DNA from: CADEDH01 sp965262175
GTDB lineage: Bacteria > Actinomycetota > Acidimicrobiia > Acidimicrobiales > SZUA-35
Length of the DNA stretch: 64,000 bases
Reading direction: 5' to 3'
Assembly (NCBI GenBank): GCA_965262175.1
Contig: CBDHES010000029.1
Coordinates: forward strand, 1 to 64,000
The first letter of the stretch is position 1. The number at the start of each line of letters is the position of its first letter. Under the pieces are notes generated by a model. It was not told where the DNA came from and did not search any database. It saw nothing but the letters and a program-made list of their open reading frames with translations. The translations under genes were made by a program, and so were the position numbers. Below, one piece after another: positions 9,674 to 18,500 of this stretch.

Positions 9674-9822
9674 ACCGGTCCCCCTCCGGCCGCTCCGGGT
9701 CGGCCAGCTCCCGAGTGGCCCATCGTCGGACCGTGGACCGACCCGCCGCCCGCGAACCGCCGACGACTAGGGTTGCCGCGGTTCGACCGTCGAGGCCGTG
9801 GGGCCGGAAGGGATCGCAACCC

Positions 9823-11349
9823 ATGACCGACGGAGGACTCCGCCTCGCCACCACCCCGGGACGGACCGTCCTGGCGACCACGGTGCTGGGTTCGGCGGTG
9901 GCGATGTTGACCGCCACGGTGGTCAACGTGGCCCTCCCGACCCTGGCCCGCGACCTGTCGGCCAGCTCGGCCGAACAGCAGTGGCTGGTGAACATCTACA
10001 TGCTCCCGGTCGCGTCGTTGATCCTGATCGGCGGTTCGCTCGGCGATCGGTACGGACGGCTCCGGGTGTACCGCATCGGGATCGTCTGGTTCGCGGTGGC
10101 GTCGCTGGCCTGCGCCCTCGCCCCCAACACCGAAGTCCTCCTGATCTGTCGGTTCGCCCAGGGCATCGGTGCTGCCCTCCTCACCCCGGGGAGCCTGGCG
10201 ATCATCGAGGCGACCTTCCACCCCGACGATCGGGGTCGGGCGATCGGTCTCTGGTCGGGGCTGGGGGGCATCGCCGGTGCGATCGGGCCGCTCGTCGGCG
10301 GTCTCCTGGTCGAGATCTCCTGGCGGTGGGTGTTCGTCGTCAACCTCCCGCTGGCGGTCGTCGTGTTGGCGATGAGCGCCGCCGTGCCCGAGTCCCGGGA
10401 CCCCTCGGCCGAAGGCCGACCGATCGACGGTGTCGGCGCGGTCTTGACCGCGCTGTTCCTCGGAGGCCTGTCCTACGCCCTGATCGATGGGCCGACGACG
10501 CCTCGAACGATCGCCGGCGTGGCGGCCGCCGTCGCCCTGGTGGTCCTGGTGATCTACGAGCCCCGACAGCCCCACGCCATCCTCCCCTTCGATCTGTTCC
10601 GGAACTCGACCTTCGCCGCAGCGAACGCCGTCACCCTCCTGGTCTATGGCGGCATGGGCATCATCTTCTTCCTGCTCACCATCCAGCTCCAGGTGGCGGT
10701 CGGCTGGTCGCCGCTGGCCGCCGGGACCGCCCTCCTCCCGGTCACCGCGCTCATGCTCGCCCTGTCGGCTCGAGCCGGTGAGCTGTCGCGACGGATCGGC
10801 CCCCGCCTACCACTCACCGTCGGCCCCCTCATCATGGCGGCGGCCATGGTCTGGCTCGGGCGGGTCGGTCCCGGAGCCAGCTACCTGACCGACGTCCTGC
10901 CCCCGACGGTCCTGTTCGGCCTCGGCCTCTCGGCCTGCGTCGCCCCGGTGACCTCGGCTGCGCTGGGCAGCGTGCCCGACACCCGGGCCGGAGCGGCATC
11001 GGGCACCAACACCGCCGTCGCTCGGACCGGTCAGCTGCTGTCGGTGGCGGCCATCCCCCCGCTGGTCGGCTTGACCGGCGACGCGCTGGGCGACCCGGTG
11101 GCCATCGACGACGGGTTCGGGCCGGCGATGACGATCGCCGCCGCCATCGTCGGCGCCGGCGGGTTGCTGGCGGCCATCGTCCTCCCCGGGAAACCTCCGC
11201 ACGAGGCCGACGGGACCGAGGGGTCCGACGGCCCGGCCGAGGACGATGACCGACCGACCGGGCCCGATCCTCGGGCCGAGCCGGCCTCGGCGCCGTTCCA
11301 CTGCCCGGTCGACGGGCCCCCGGTCGCTGCGGTCAGGGCCGGGCGCTGA
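9823..11349 (+). CDS. DHA2-family MFS drug exporter
   Basis: A 508-residue transporter with about fourteen predicted membrane segments, as in EmrB/QacA exporters. Diagnostic stretches are LTATVVNVALPTLARDL in helix 1, the GGSLGDRYGRLRVYR loop, and SWRWVFVVNLPLA before helix 7. The 45 C-terminal residues are hydrophilic and acidic. The ATG at 9823 has GGAAGGGAT upstream, and a TAGGGT box (9768-9773) offers a promoter with a ~45-base leader. No regulator is adjacent, so the substrate is open. Confidence 0.87.
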   Translation: MTDGGLRLATTPGRTVLATTVLGSAVAMLTATVVNVALPTLARDLSASSAEQQWLVNIYMLPVASLILIGGSLGDRYGRLRVYRIGIVWFAVASLACALAPNTEVLLICRFAQGIGAALLTPGSLAIIEATFHPDDRGRAIGLWSGLGGIAGAIGPLVGGLLVEISWRWVFVVNLPLAVVVLAMSAAVPESRDPSAEGRPIDGVGAVLTALFLGGLSYALIDGPTTPRTIAGVAAAVALVVLVIYEPRQPHAILPFDLFRNSTFAAANAVTLLVYGGMGIIFFLLTIQLQVAVGWSPLAAGTALLPVTALMLALSARAGELSRRIGPRLPLTVGPLIMAAAMVWLGRVGPGASYLTDVLPPTVLFGLGLSACVAPVTSAALGSVPDTRAGAASGTNTAVARTGQLLSVAAIPPLVGLTGDALGDPVAIDDGFGPAMTIAAAIVGAGGLLAAIVLPGKPPHEADGTEGSDGPAEDDDRPTGPDPRAEPASAPFHCPVDGPPVAAVRAGR

Positions 11350-11351
11350 AC

Positions 11352-11906
11352 TCAGTCGACCTCGACCAGGACCACCCGGCGCGGTGACCGGGCCGGGTCG
11401 GCGAACGACGCGACGTCGGCCTCGATGGCGGCGCGAGCGTCGTCGTCGTTGAAGAACTTCGTGCTGAGGTCGTCCCTCGTGCCGAAGGCGCACAGGGCGA
11501 CCCCGTCCAGCTCCTGGCCCATGAGAGTGGCGACGATCGACAGCTGCGTATAGTCGCTCATCGCCGCGTGATGGACCAGCGCCAGCGGCGCGTGCACGTC
11601 CCGCCAATGGTCGTCGGCCTGACGGTGGGTCAGGTCACCACGGCGTACCAGCCCGAAGGCGGCGACCGACCGGTCCGGGAGCGGGGCCGCCGTTCGGGGC
11701 TTGACGACCCGGGCGTAGCCGACATGGAGCGCGACGTCGCAGACCGAGCGCAGCGCCTCGATCTCGTCGGTGACGGCCCGGATCAGGCCGGAGTAGGGTC
11801 GGCGATCGCTTTGGGTCGGGTGGCTGACGTAGACCGTCGCACCGAGATCCCGCCCTACCTCGACCATCGCCTCGGTGTCGTGTCCCAGACCGATCATCTC
11901 GAGCAT
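11352..11906 (-). CDS. EthD-domain protein
   Basis: A 184-residue protein with an EthD-like ferredoxin-fold signature, ADDHWRDVHAPLALVHH, where EthD proteins have a conserved H-W-x-x-x-H-A pattern. The N-terminal 80 residues (GATVYVSHPTQSDRRPYSGLI) look like a second copy of the same small fold, as in dimeric alpha-beta-barrel proteins. EthD was first seen with cytochrome P450 ether degradation, and most members are uncharacterised. It ends two bases from the convergent exporter gene. Confidence 0.65.
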   Translation of the reverse strand: MLEMIGLGHDTEAMVEVGRDLGATVYVSHPTQSDRRPYSGLIRAVTDEIEALRSVCDVALHVGYARVVKPRTAAPLPDRSVAAFGLVRRGDLTHRQADDHWRDVHAPLALVHHAAMSDYTQLSIVATLMGQELDGVALCAFGTRDDLSTKFFNDDDARAAIEADVASFADPARSPRRVVLVEVD

Positions 11907-11974
11907 GGGAAGATGTTGTCACGCCGTGGCCGGTCTGGTCAGATGCGGCACGGTGGCACCGGCCGGCCTGCCCG

Positions 11975-12310
11975 TCAATCCCATCCCAGTTCGGCCAGCC
12001 GATCGTCGTCGATCCCGAAATGGTGGGCCAACTCGTGGACGATCGTCACCAGCACCTCGTCCCGCAGCATCTCGATGTCGTCACAGTGGTCGCACAGGGT
12101 CAATCGATAGAGCGTGATCCGATCGGGGAGCTCGAGGCCGCCGTAGTCGTCACGGGCGGTGCGAGGGATCCCTTCATAGAGCCCGAACAGCTCCTCCTCG
12201 GCGTTCTCGTCCTCGACCAGGATCACCACGTTGTCGAGCAGGGCGAGCAGCTCGTCGGGCATCAGATCGATCGAGTCCGCCACGACCCGCTCGAACTCGT
12301 CCTCGCTCAT
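11975..12310 (-). CDS. Small zincin-type metallopeptidase
   Basis: A 111-residue protein of the short metallopeptidase family common in actinobacteria (PF06262 type). It carries the zinc motif HELAHHFGID near the C-terminus, preceded by the family's LPDRITLYRLTLCDHC segment and LFGLYEGIPR. The frame can be extended to a TTG at 12361, but the ATG at 12310 gives the family-typical beginning MSEDEFERVVADSIDLMP. Physiological substrates are unknown. The AraC-type regulator at 12454 diverges from it. Confidence 0.82.
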   Translation of the reverse strand: MSEDEFERVVADSIDLMPDELLALLDNVVILVEDENAEEELFGLYEGIPRTARDDYGGLELPDRITLYRLTLCDHCDDIEMLRDEVLVTIVHELAHHFGIDDDRLAELGWD

Positions 12311-12453
12311 CGGCTCCACACCGAGACGGTAGAGCCGGCCGGCCGTCGCGCCGACCGCCAACGGCCCAAATCGGCCACCGTTCGCCCGTCGATGGCTGAA
12401 ATGGTGGGGTACGTGTCATTGACGACTTCCGGGGCCGGGGAGACCATGGGCGT

Positions 12454-13563
12454 GTGACGGCCGAGCGGCGATCCGGAACCGAAGACGATCGAGTGCACCA
12501 CGTGTGGTTCGTCGTCTACCCCGGCGTCCAGCCCCTCGACGTGGTCGGTCCCCACGAGGTCTTCGGTACCGCCAACCGTGTCGCCGACGGGCTGGGTCGG
12601 CCCGGGTTGCGCTACCGGACCCGGCTGGTGACCGCACCCGATCCGGGCACCACCGGCGACGGCGGTCCGGTCACGATCACGACCGAGTCCGGACTCGACC
12701 TGGTGGCCCAGCCCGTGACCGGGGCCGAAGATCGATCGGCCGGTGACGACCCCGGCCCAGGTCCGACGACGCTCGTGGTGCCCGGCGGTGACGGTGTGCG
12801 AGATGCCGCCCGTCACGGCCCGACCGTCGACCTCGTCGCCCGCTCCGGACGAGCCGCCGAGCGGGTGGCGTCGGTGTGTACCGGAGCGTTCCTCGCCGCC
12901 GCAGCCGGTCTGCTCGATGGTCGACGGGTCGCCACCCACTGGGCCTGGGCCCGCCAGCTGGCGACCGCCCACCCCGAGGTGTCGGTCGACGCCGACGCCA
13001 TCCACCGCTGCGACGATGGGGTGTGGTCGTCGGCCGGGGTCACCGCCGGGATCGACCTGGCGCTGGCCATCGTCGAGCAGGACCTCGACCCCGAGGTCGC
13101 CCAGGTCGTCGCCCGGTGGCTGGTGGTCTACCTACGTCGCCCCGGCGGTCAGTCGCAGTTCGCCGCCCCGATCTGGGAGCCGGCATCGCCGCTCGACCCG
13201 ATCCGCCGGGCCCAGGAGCTGATCCACAGCGAACCGGGAGCCGAGTTGTCGGTCGCCGCCGTGGCGGCGCAGGTCGGACTGTCGACCCGCCACCTCACCC
13301 GGCTGTTCACCGCCGAGCTCGGCGAGACACCGGCCCGCTTCGTCGAACGGGTCCGGGTCGACCGGGCCCGCCACCGACTCGAGACCTCCTCGGCCGACCT
13401 CGCCACCATCGCCCGATCGTGTGGCTTCGGCACCGCCGAGACGCTACGTCGGGCGTTCCACCGCCGGCTCGGGATCGGGCCAGACGAGTACCGCCGCCGT
13501 TTCGCTCTCCCGTCCCCTCCCCCTTCGACCACCGATCAGGAGCACGCATGTCCCAGAGCTTGA
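12454..13563 (+). CDS. GlxA-like transcriptional regulator (DJ-1/PfpI domain plus AraC HTH)
   Basis: A 369-residue regulator. Residues ~14-210 form a DJ-1/PfpI-type domain with Cys142 in the nucleophile-elbow position (VASVCTGAFLAAAAGLLDG), and the C-terminal ~100 residues are an AraC DNA-binding domain (VGLSTRHLTRLFTAELGETP, then IARSCGFGTAETLRRAFHRR). It should sense a small metabolite and activate nearby genes. It starts at a GTG and overlaps the next gene, a stand-alone DJ-1 protein, by 16 bases, so the pair is translated together. Confidence 0.88.
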   Translation: MTAERRSGTEDDRVHHVWFVVYPGVQPLDVVGPHEVFGTANRVADGLGRPGLRYRTRLVTAPDPGTTGDGGPVTITTESGLDLVAQPVTGAEDRSAGDDPGPGPTTLVVPGGDGVRDAARHGPTVDLVARSGRAAERVASVCTGAFLAAAAGLLDGRRVATHWAWARQLATAHPEVSVDADAIHRCDDGVWSSAGVTAGIDLALAIVEQDLDPEVAQVVARWLVVYLRRPGGQSQFAAPIWEPASPLDPIRRAQELIHSEPGAELSVAAVAAQVGLSTRHLTRLFTAELGETPARFVERVRVDRARHRLETSSADLATIARSCGFGTAETLRRAFHRRLGIGPDEYRRRFALPSPPPSTTDQEHACPRA

Positions 13564-14204
13564 CCATCGCCATCCCGCTGTTCGACCGACTGACCGCCCT
13601 CGACGGCATCGGCCCCTACGAGGTGCTCCAACGCCTCCCGGGGGCCACCGTGACCTTCGTGGCCGATCGGACCGGCGAGTTCCGGACCGAGAACGGGTTC
13701 CTCGGCCTGACCGCCGATCGGACCTACGACCAACTGCCCGATCCCGACGTCATCGTGGTTCCGGGCGGGATCGGAACTCGGGAGGTGATCCGGGACGATG
13801 GCCATCCGCTCGTCGAGTGGGTGGCGGCGGCCCATCCGACGACCCGATTCACGACGTCGGTCTGTACCGGCTCGCTGGTCCTGGCCGCCGCCGGCCTCCT
13901 CGACGGCCTGACCGCCACCACCCACTGGGGCGCTTATGAGGCGCTTCGCAAGCTGGGCGCCGAGCCGACCGGCGACCGGGTGGTCGAGCATCTCGGGCAC
14001 CGCCTGATCACCGCCGCCGGGGTGTCGTCGGGGATCGACATGGCGCTGCGTCTGGCCGAGCTCCTGGTGGACGAGACCGCGGCGAAGGCGATGCAGCTCA
14101 TGGTCGAGTACGACCCCCAGCCCCCGTTCGACGCCGGCAGCGTCGACAAGGCCGGAGAGGCGGTGATGGAGCGGGTCGTGACCTACGCCGCGGACAAGGC
14201 GTGA
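13548..14204 (+). CDS. DJ-1/PfpI-family protein (isonitrile hydratase-like)
   Basis: A 218-residue cysteine hydrolase-fold protein that begins LTIAIPLFDRLTALDGIGPYEVL, and has Cys106 in TTSVCTGSLVLAAAGLLDG, the position of the catalytic cysteine in isonitrile hydratases. The ATG at 13548 lies inside the end of the regulator gene with AGGAG seven bases upstream. Its likeness to the sensor half of that regulator suggests either an enzyme under its control or a duplication that separated sensing and catalysis. Confidence 0.85.
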   Translation: MSQSLTIAIPLFDRLTALDGIGPYEVLQRLPGATVTFVADRTGEFRTENGFLGLTADRTYDQLPDPDVIVVPGGIGTREVIRDDGHPLVEWVAAAHPTTRFTTSVCTGSLVLAAAGLLDGLTATTHWGAYEALRKLGAEPTGDRVVEHLGHRLITAAGVSSGIDMALRLAELLVDETAAKAMQLMVEYDPQPPFDAGSVDKAGEAVMERVVTYAADKA

Positions 14205-14222
14205 CGCCTCGCCCGGTCCGAC

Positions 14223-15335
14223 CTACCGGATGATCTGGCGGACGGCGACGAGGTCGATCAGGTTGCCGAGTCCGCCCCGATCGACGGCCCGGAGCGCGAA
14301 GACGGTGGTCGACCCGCTGGCTTCGAACGTGCCCTCGTACCTGGTCCAGGCGGTCCCGGTCGACAGCGTGGCGACGACGGTGCCATCGACGAGGACCTCG
14401 ACGGTGTCGACGTCGTCCCGACCACGGTGGCGGAACGACCACCGGTAGGTCGCCCCGGCGGTGGTGTCGAGGCTCTGGGAGTAGGTGGCGGCGTCGGAGA
14501 CGTTGAGCTCGGCGTGCCGCCGACCCCCGGCCGACTCGACCCCCTGGTGCCCGGTGGCCCACACCTCGAGCGCCCCGGCGGTCGAGGACCACGGGGGAAG
14601 CCCCACGATGTCGTATCCCCCGTCGGCGATCGACGTTGCCTCGAACCCACCGTGGACCACCAGGTTCGGGCCGAGGCTGGTGGTCGGCGGCGTGGTCGTC
14701 TCGGGCACGGTGGGCTCCGGCGTCGTCGGCGGGGCGGGCGGTGTGGTCTCGACCGAGGTCGGGGCGGCCGACGTCGCCGTCGTCTCGGGCGCCGTCGGTT
14801 CCGAGGTCTCGACCGTGGTGGCGGTGGTCGGCGGCGGTGCGGTCGTCTCCGGCGATGCGGTCGGTGACGAGGTCGACGTCGAGGTCGAGGTCGAGGTCGA
14901 GGTGGTCACGGTCGTCGTGGTGGTCGGCGACTCGGACCCCTCGCCGCCGGCCACCGCCGACGGGCCATCGGGGTCGGACTCGTCATCGCTGATCCCGTCG
15001 ACCGCATCGGCCAAGGGCGATCGGCCGGCCTGACCGGCGATCGCCGCCTCGGTCGCCGATTCGGTCGCCGACGGGCCCTGAGCGGTCTGGGCTGCGTACG
15101 CCAAGGACACCGCCCCGACACAGAGGCCGGCCACCGAGGCCATGATCAACCGGCGGTGGCGGTCGAGGACCGTCGCCATGCGGACCAGACCGTCGGCGCC
15201 ACCCCGGACCGTGCGGCCCGACGAGAGGGCCACGAAGGGCGGCCGCTCGTCCTCGACGAGGAACGGGTCGGCGTCCAGATCGAGCACCGGGTAGTCGATC
15301 GACTCGGGCCCGCCGCCTTGGCCTTCACTCCGCAC
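14223..15335 (-). CDS. Single-pass surface protein with Thr/Ser/Pro stalk and C-terminal beta-sandwich
   Basis: The protein (370 residues from the GTG at 15335; the frame reaches 15440) has a cytoplasmic segment of about 75 residues, one membrane helix (LIMASVAGLCVGAVSLAYAA), a long Thr/Ser/Pro-rich stalk including a run of TS dipeptides, and a ~130-residue C-terminal domain beginning NLVVHGGFEA. That opening is typical of carbohydrate-binding or DUF642-like sandwiches that bind wall or extracellular glycans. The start is uncertain: GAGG lies only two bases before the GTG. I expect a cell-surface role, with no enzymatic motif seen. Confidence 0.7.
   Translation of the reverse strand: MRSEGQGGGPESIDYPVLDLDADPFLVEDERPPFVALSSGRTVRGGADGLVRMATVLDRHRRLIMASVAGLCVGAVSLAYAAQTAQGPSATESATEAAIAGQAGRSPLADAVDGISDDESDPDGPSAVAGGEGSESPTTTTTVTTSTSTSTSTSTSSPTASPETTAPPPTTATTVETSEPTAPETTATSAAPTSVETTPPAPPTTPEPTVPETTTPPTTSLGPNLVVHGGFEATSIADGGYDIVGLPPWSSTAGALEVWATGHQGVESAGGRRHAELNVSDAATYSQSLDTTAGATYRWSFRHRGRDDVDTVEVLVDGTVVATLSTGTAWTRYEGTFEASGSTTVFALRAVDRGGLGNLIDLVAVRQIIR
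14869..14904. repeat. Hexanucleotide repeat (GAGGTC)n
   Basis: Six consecutive hexamers GAGGTC or one-base variants. On the complement they encode alternating Thr and Ser in the stalk of the surface protein, a site prone to length change. Confidence 0.85.
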
Positions 15336-15499
15336 GACCTCAGACGGTATCAGCCAGGCGATGGTCGATGGAGGGCAACCTGCCCGGCCGGCCAGGGCCG
15401 AGGTCGGCCGACCGAACATGATCGAGCCGACGGAGCCCACTAGGTTCGCGGCGACACGGTCCGCCCGACCTCCGACCGGGGCGGCCAGGAGGACGGCCG

Positions 15500-16624
15500 A
15501 TGAACGAGACGACGACGATCGACCGGGAACGCCGGGCGGCGTTCCTGGCGACCATGACCGGGATCATGAACGGTGGCGCCTTGGCCCTCATGTGCTCGAT
15601 CGGCCACAAGACCGGTCTGTTCGACACGATGGGCGCGCTGGCGCCGGCCTCGTCGCCGGCGATCGCCGACGCCGCCGGGCTCCAGGAGCGCTACGTCAGG
15701 GAGTGGTTGGCGGCGATGGTCGCCGGTGGCATCGTCGACCACGATCCGGAGGCCGGGACGTACCATCTCCCGGCCGAACACGCCGGACTCCTCACCCGGG
15801 AGGCGGGGCCCCTCAACCTGACCACCTACTGCCAGTACATCTCGCTACTGGGCGAGGTCGAGGACGAGGTCGTCGAGGCGTTTCGCGACGGCGGTGGGGT
15901 CCCCTACGACCGCTATCCCCGGTTCCAGGCGTTGATGGCCGAGTCGAGCGGGCAGCGGCTCATGACCGCGCTCATCCCCGAGGTCGTACCACTGCTGCCG
16001 GGGGGCGCCGCCCAACTGGAGGCGGGGATCGACGTGGCCGACGTCGGGTGTGGCAGCGGCCGGGCCCTCAACCTGCTCGCCGCCGAGTTCCCGGCCTCGA
16101 CCTTCACCGGCTACGACATCGCCGCCGAGGCCCTCGACCGGGCCCGGTCCGACGCCGCGGCCCGAGGGTTGACCAACGTCGCCTACGTGGAGCGCGACGC
16201 TGCGGCGCTCGACGAGGTCGATCGCTTCGACCTCGTGACGACGTTCGACGCCATCCACGATCAGGCTCACCCCCGCACGGTGCTGGCCGGCCTGCACGCC
16301 GCCCTCCGGCCGGGTGGGACCTACCTCTGCGTCGAACCCCGGGCGTCGAGCCATCTCCACGAGAACCTCGACATGCCGACCGCTCCCATGATGTACACGA
16401 TCTCGACGATGCACTGCATGACCGTCTCCCTCGCCTACGGCGGCGACGGGCTCGGCACCGCCTGGGGTGAGCAGTTGGCGGTCGAGATGCTGGGAGCGGC
16501 TGGGTTCACCTCGATCGAGGTCACCGGGATTCCCTCCGATCGGGCCAACCACTACCTGGTCGCGGCCAAGGCGGACCCGGGGAGCGGTCGCGCCGAGGGT
16601 ACCGACCCGGGCGGCCGACGGTGA
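15500..16624 (+). CDS. Class I SAM-dependent methyltransferase with winged-helix N-terminus
   Basis: A 374-residue protein resembling the mycobacterial Rv2258c group. The N-terminal 100 residues form a winged-helix dimerisation domain (HKTGLFDTMGALAPASSPAIA) and the SAM-binding motif is DVADVGCGSGRAL around residues 178-190, with GTYLCVEPRAS later. The methyl acceptor is unknown. An AGGAGG ribosome-binding site precedes the ATG and a TAGGTT box is near 15442. Its stop overlaps the GTG of the SDR gene by four bases, so both act together. Confidence 0.85.
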   Translation: MNETTTIDRERRAAFLATMTGIMNGGALALMCSIGHKTGLFDTMGALAPASSPAIADAAGLQERYVREWLAAMVAGGIVDHDPEAGTYHLPAEHAGLLTREAGPLNLTTYCQYISLLGEVEDEVVEAFRDGGGVPYDRYPRFQALMAESSGQRLMTALIPEVVPLLPGGAAQLEAGIDVADVGCGSGRALNLLAAEFPASTFTGYDIAAEALDRARSDAAARGLTNVAYVERDAAALDEVDRFDLVTTFDAIHDQAHPRTVLAGLHAALRPGGTYLCVEPRASSHLHENLDMPTAPMMYTISTMHCMTVSLAYGGDGLGTAWGEQLAVEMLGAAGFTSIEVTGIPSDRANHYLVAAKADPGSGRAEGTDPGGRR

Positions 16625-17397
16625 GCGGCCCGAACGACGGCCGGGTCGTGGCGGTGACCGGCGCCGGCTCGGGCATCGGCCGGGCCACGGTCACCCAGCT
16701 GGTGGCCCAGGGCGCCAACGTCGTCGCCGTCGACCTACCGGGCGACGGCCTCGACGCGGTCGCCGACCTCGATCGGGTGGTGACCGTGGCCGGCTCGGTC
16801 ACCGACGACGCCACCAACCGGGCGATGGCCGACGCCGCCATCGAGCACCATGGCCGCCTCGACGGTGCCGTCCTCAACGCCGGCATCATCGCCCAGGGCG
16901 ACATCTCCCGGGGGTCTATGGACGATTTCGACGCCGTCATGGAGGTCAACGTTCGAGCGGTCGTGCTCGGGCTGAAGGCCGCGCTCCACGTGATGACCGC
17001 CGGCGCGTCGATCGTCGTGACCGGCTCGGTCTCCGGGCTCAGGGCCGACTCGGGACTCTTCGCCTACAACGCCTCGAAGGCGGCGGTGGTCAACCTCGCC
17101 CGAGCGGCGGCGCTCGACGTCGCCCATCGCACCATCCGGGTCAACGCCGTGTGCCCCGGCCCGATCCGGACGGGCATGACCGCGGCCACCGAGGGCCAGC
17201 CGATCGAGACGTCGATGGCCGCCCGGGTCCCGATCGGCCGTTTCGGCCACCCCGACGAGGTGGCATCGGCCATCACCTTCCTCGTGTCGCCGGCGGCGTC
17301 GTTCATCACCGGCGCCGCCGTCCCCGTCGACGGGGGCGTCACCGCCGGAACCGGCCAGTGGGCGACCTACGGTGCCCGCAAGGCCGGCTTCCATTGA
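16621..17397 (+). CDS. Short-chain dehydrogenase/reductase
   Basis: A 258-residue classical SDR. It has the cofactor motif TGAGSGIG (13-20), NAG (86-88), a catalytic serine around 136-138, and YNASK giving Tyr149 and Lys153. Asp38 at the end of the second strand (VVAVDLPG) predicts NAD rather than NADP. It is translationally coupled to the methyltransferase gene through a GTGA overlap. The substrate is unknown. Confidence 0.9.
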   Translation: MSGPNDGRVVAVTGAGSGIGRATVTQLVAQGANVVAVDLPGDGLDAVADLDRVVTVAGSVTDDATNRAMADAAIEHHGRLDGAVLNAGIIAQGDISRGSMDDFDAVMEVNVRAVVLGLKAALHVMTAGASIVVTGSVSGLRADSGLFAYNASKAAVVNLARAAALDVAHRTIRVNAVCPGPIRTGMTAATEGQPIETSMAARVPIGRFGHPDEVASAITFLVSPAASFITGAAVPVDGGVTAGTGQWATYGARKAGFH

Positions 17398-17494
17398 CCC
17401 GGCCCCACCGGCGACGAACCGCACCCCTGCGCGTCCCCACCCCCACCGATCCACCTCATCCCACCCCCACCGACCCACCCAAGGAGACCCCGCC

Positions 17495-17782
17495 ATGCCC
17501 GCCTACCTGATCGTCCGGGTCGACGTGACCGACCCGGCTCAGTACGAGGAGTACAAGAAGCTGTCACCGGGGGCGATCGCCGCCTACGGCGGGAGGTTCC
17601 TGGCCCGGGGAGGACCGACCGAGACCCTGGAGGGCGAGCCCGAGACCCGCCGGGTCGTGGTCGTCGAGTTCCCCGACGCCGAGGCGGCCCGCCGCTTCGA
17701 TGCCTCCCCCGAGTACGCCGAGGCCCGTCGGGCCCGGGAAGGGGCGGCCGACATGCAGATGGTGCTCGTCGAGGGCACCTGA
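17495..17782 (+). CDS. DUF1330 protein
   Basis: A 95-residue ferredoxin-like-fold protein with the family's opening MPAYLIVRVDVTDPAQYEEY and the RFLARGGPTETLEGE strand. AAGGAGA sits nine bases before the ATG. Function of the family is unsettled; it is often found near oxidoreductases, as here behind the SDR. A paralogue of equal length lies at 24222-24509. Confidence 0.85.
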   Translation: MPAYLIVRVDVTDPAQYEEYKKLSPGAIAAYGGRFLARGGPTETLEGEPETRRVVVVEFPDAEAARRFDASPEYAEARRAREGAADMQMVLVEGT

Positions 17783-17813
17783 GCGCCCACGCTGCCGGTC
17801 AACCGGCGGCCGT

Positions 17814-17843
17814 TTGCGTTTCAGTCACCCGACTGACTACCCT
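17814..17843 (+). promoter_or_regulatory. Leaderless promoter of the TetR gene
   Basis: TTGCGT (17814-17819) and TACCCT (17838-17843) are 18 bases apart. Transcription would start at about 17850-17851, on the GTG start codon itself, and no ribosome-binding site is present. Confidence 0.6.
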
Positions 17844-17859
17844 CAGTCGGGTGACTGAA
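17820..17859. promoter_or_regulatory. Double palindromic TetR operator
   Basis: Two 17-base arms (17820-17836 and 17843-17859) are perfect inverted copies separated by six bases. Each arm also holds its own dyad, CAGTC-N4-GACTG, so the site offers two adjacent TetR-dimer targets. The gap contains most of the -10 box and the right arm covers the GTG start codon, so binding should block transcription of the TetR gene; autoregulation is the natural reading. Confidence 0.75.
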
Positions 17860-18486
17860 GCGACCGCCGGAGCGCTGCTCGACGCCGCCGAGGAGGCCTT
17901 CGCCGCCGATGGCATCGGCCCCGCCTCGCTCCGGGGCATCATGCGGACGGCCGGTGTCGACCCCGGCGCGATCCACTACCACTTCGGCGGGAGGGAGGAG
18001 TTGGCCACGGCGGTGCTCGATCGGCTGCTCGGGCCGCTCAACACCCGCCGGTTGGCGTTGCTCGACCACGCCCAGGCCCTCGCCGGGCCGACGCCGATCG
18101 CCGGACGGGATCTCATCGACGCGCTGGTCCGGCCCGACGTCGAAGCCGCTGCGGCGCTCAACGGCCGCACGCCGGCCCGGGCCCGGTTGCTGGGGATGAT
18201 CTACCTCGACCCGGCCCGTTTCGTGACCGAACTGGTCGAGCAGCGTTTCGCCCCGGTCGCCGCCCGGTTCCACCCCCATCTGATCCGGGCCGCCCCCCAC
18301 CTCGAGCCTGAGACGCTCGGCTGGCGGGTCCGGTGGTTCGTGTTCGGTGCGGTCGGCGCTGTCCTCGCCGACCCGTTCGAGGCTCGCCTCGACGATGCCG
18401 ACGCCCTCCTGTCCCGCCTCGTCGATGGCGCCACCGGCGCCGTGTTCGCCGACCCGCACCCCGGCCGCCCGCCGCTCGACCCCTGA
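17851..18486 (+). CDS. TetR-family transcriptional regulator
   Basis: A 211-residue regulator. Residues 5-50 form the DNA-binding domain (LLDAAEEAFAADG, then GVDPGAIHYHFGGREEL). The ligand domain has a C-terminal TetR-like dimer region (RWFVFGAVGAVLADPF). The GTG start lies within its own operator. SRPBCC, phospholipase-D-like and VTT-like genes follow on the same strand with 14- and 17-base gaps and a GTGA overlap, and are probably in the same regulon. Confidence 0.88.
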   Translation: MTEATAGALLDAAEEAFAADGIGPASLRGIMRTAGVDPGAIHYHFGGREELATAVLDRLLGPLNTRRLALLDHAQALAGPTPIAGRDLIDALVRPDVEAAAALNGRTPARARLLGMIYLDPARFVTELVEQRFAPVAARFHPHLIRAAPHLEPETLGWRVRWFVFGAVGAVLADPFEARLDDADALLSRLVDGATGAVFADPHPGRPPLDP

Positions 18487-18500
18487 CCCAGGAGCAACCG

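Noticed and set aside
14860..14910. CRISPR-like repeat
   Set aside because: The repeat unit is six bases, has no spacers and lies in the coding region for a Thr/Ser stalk.
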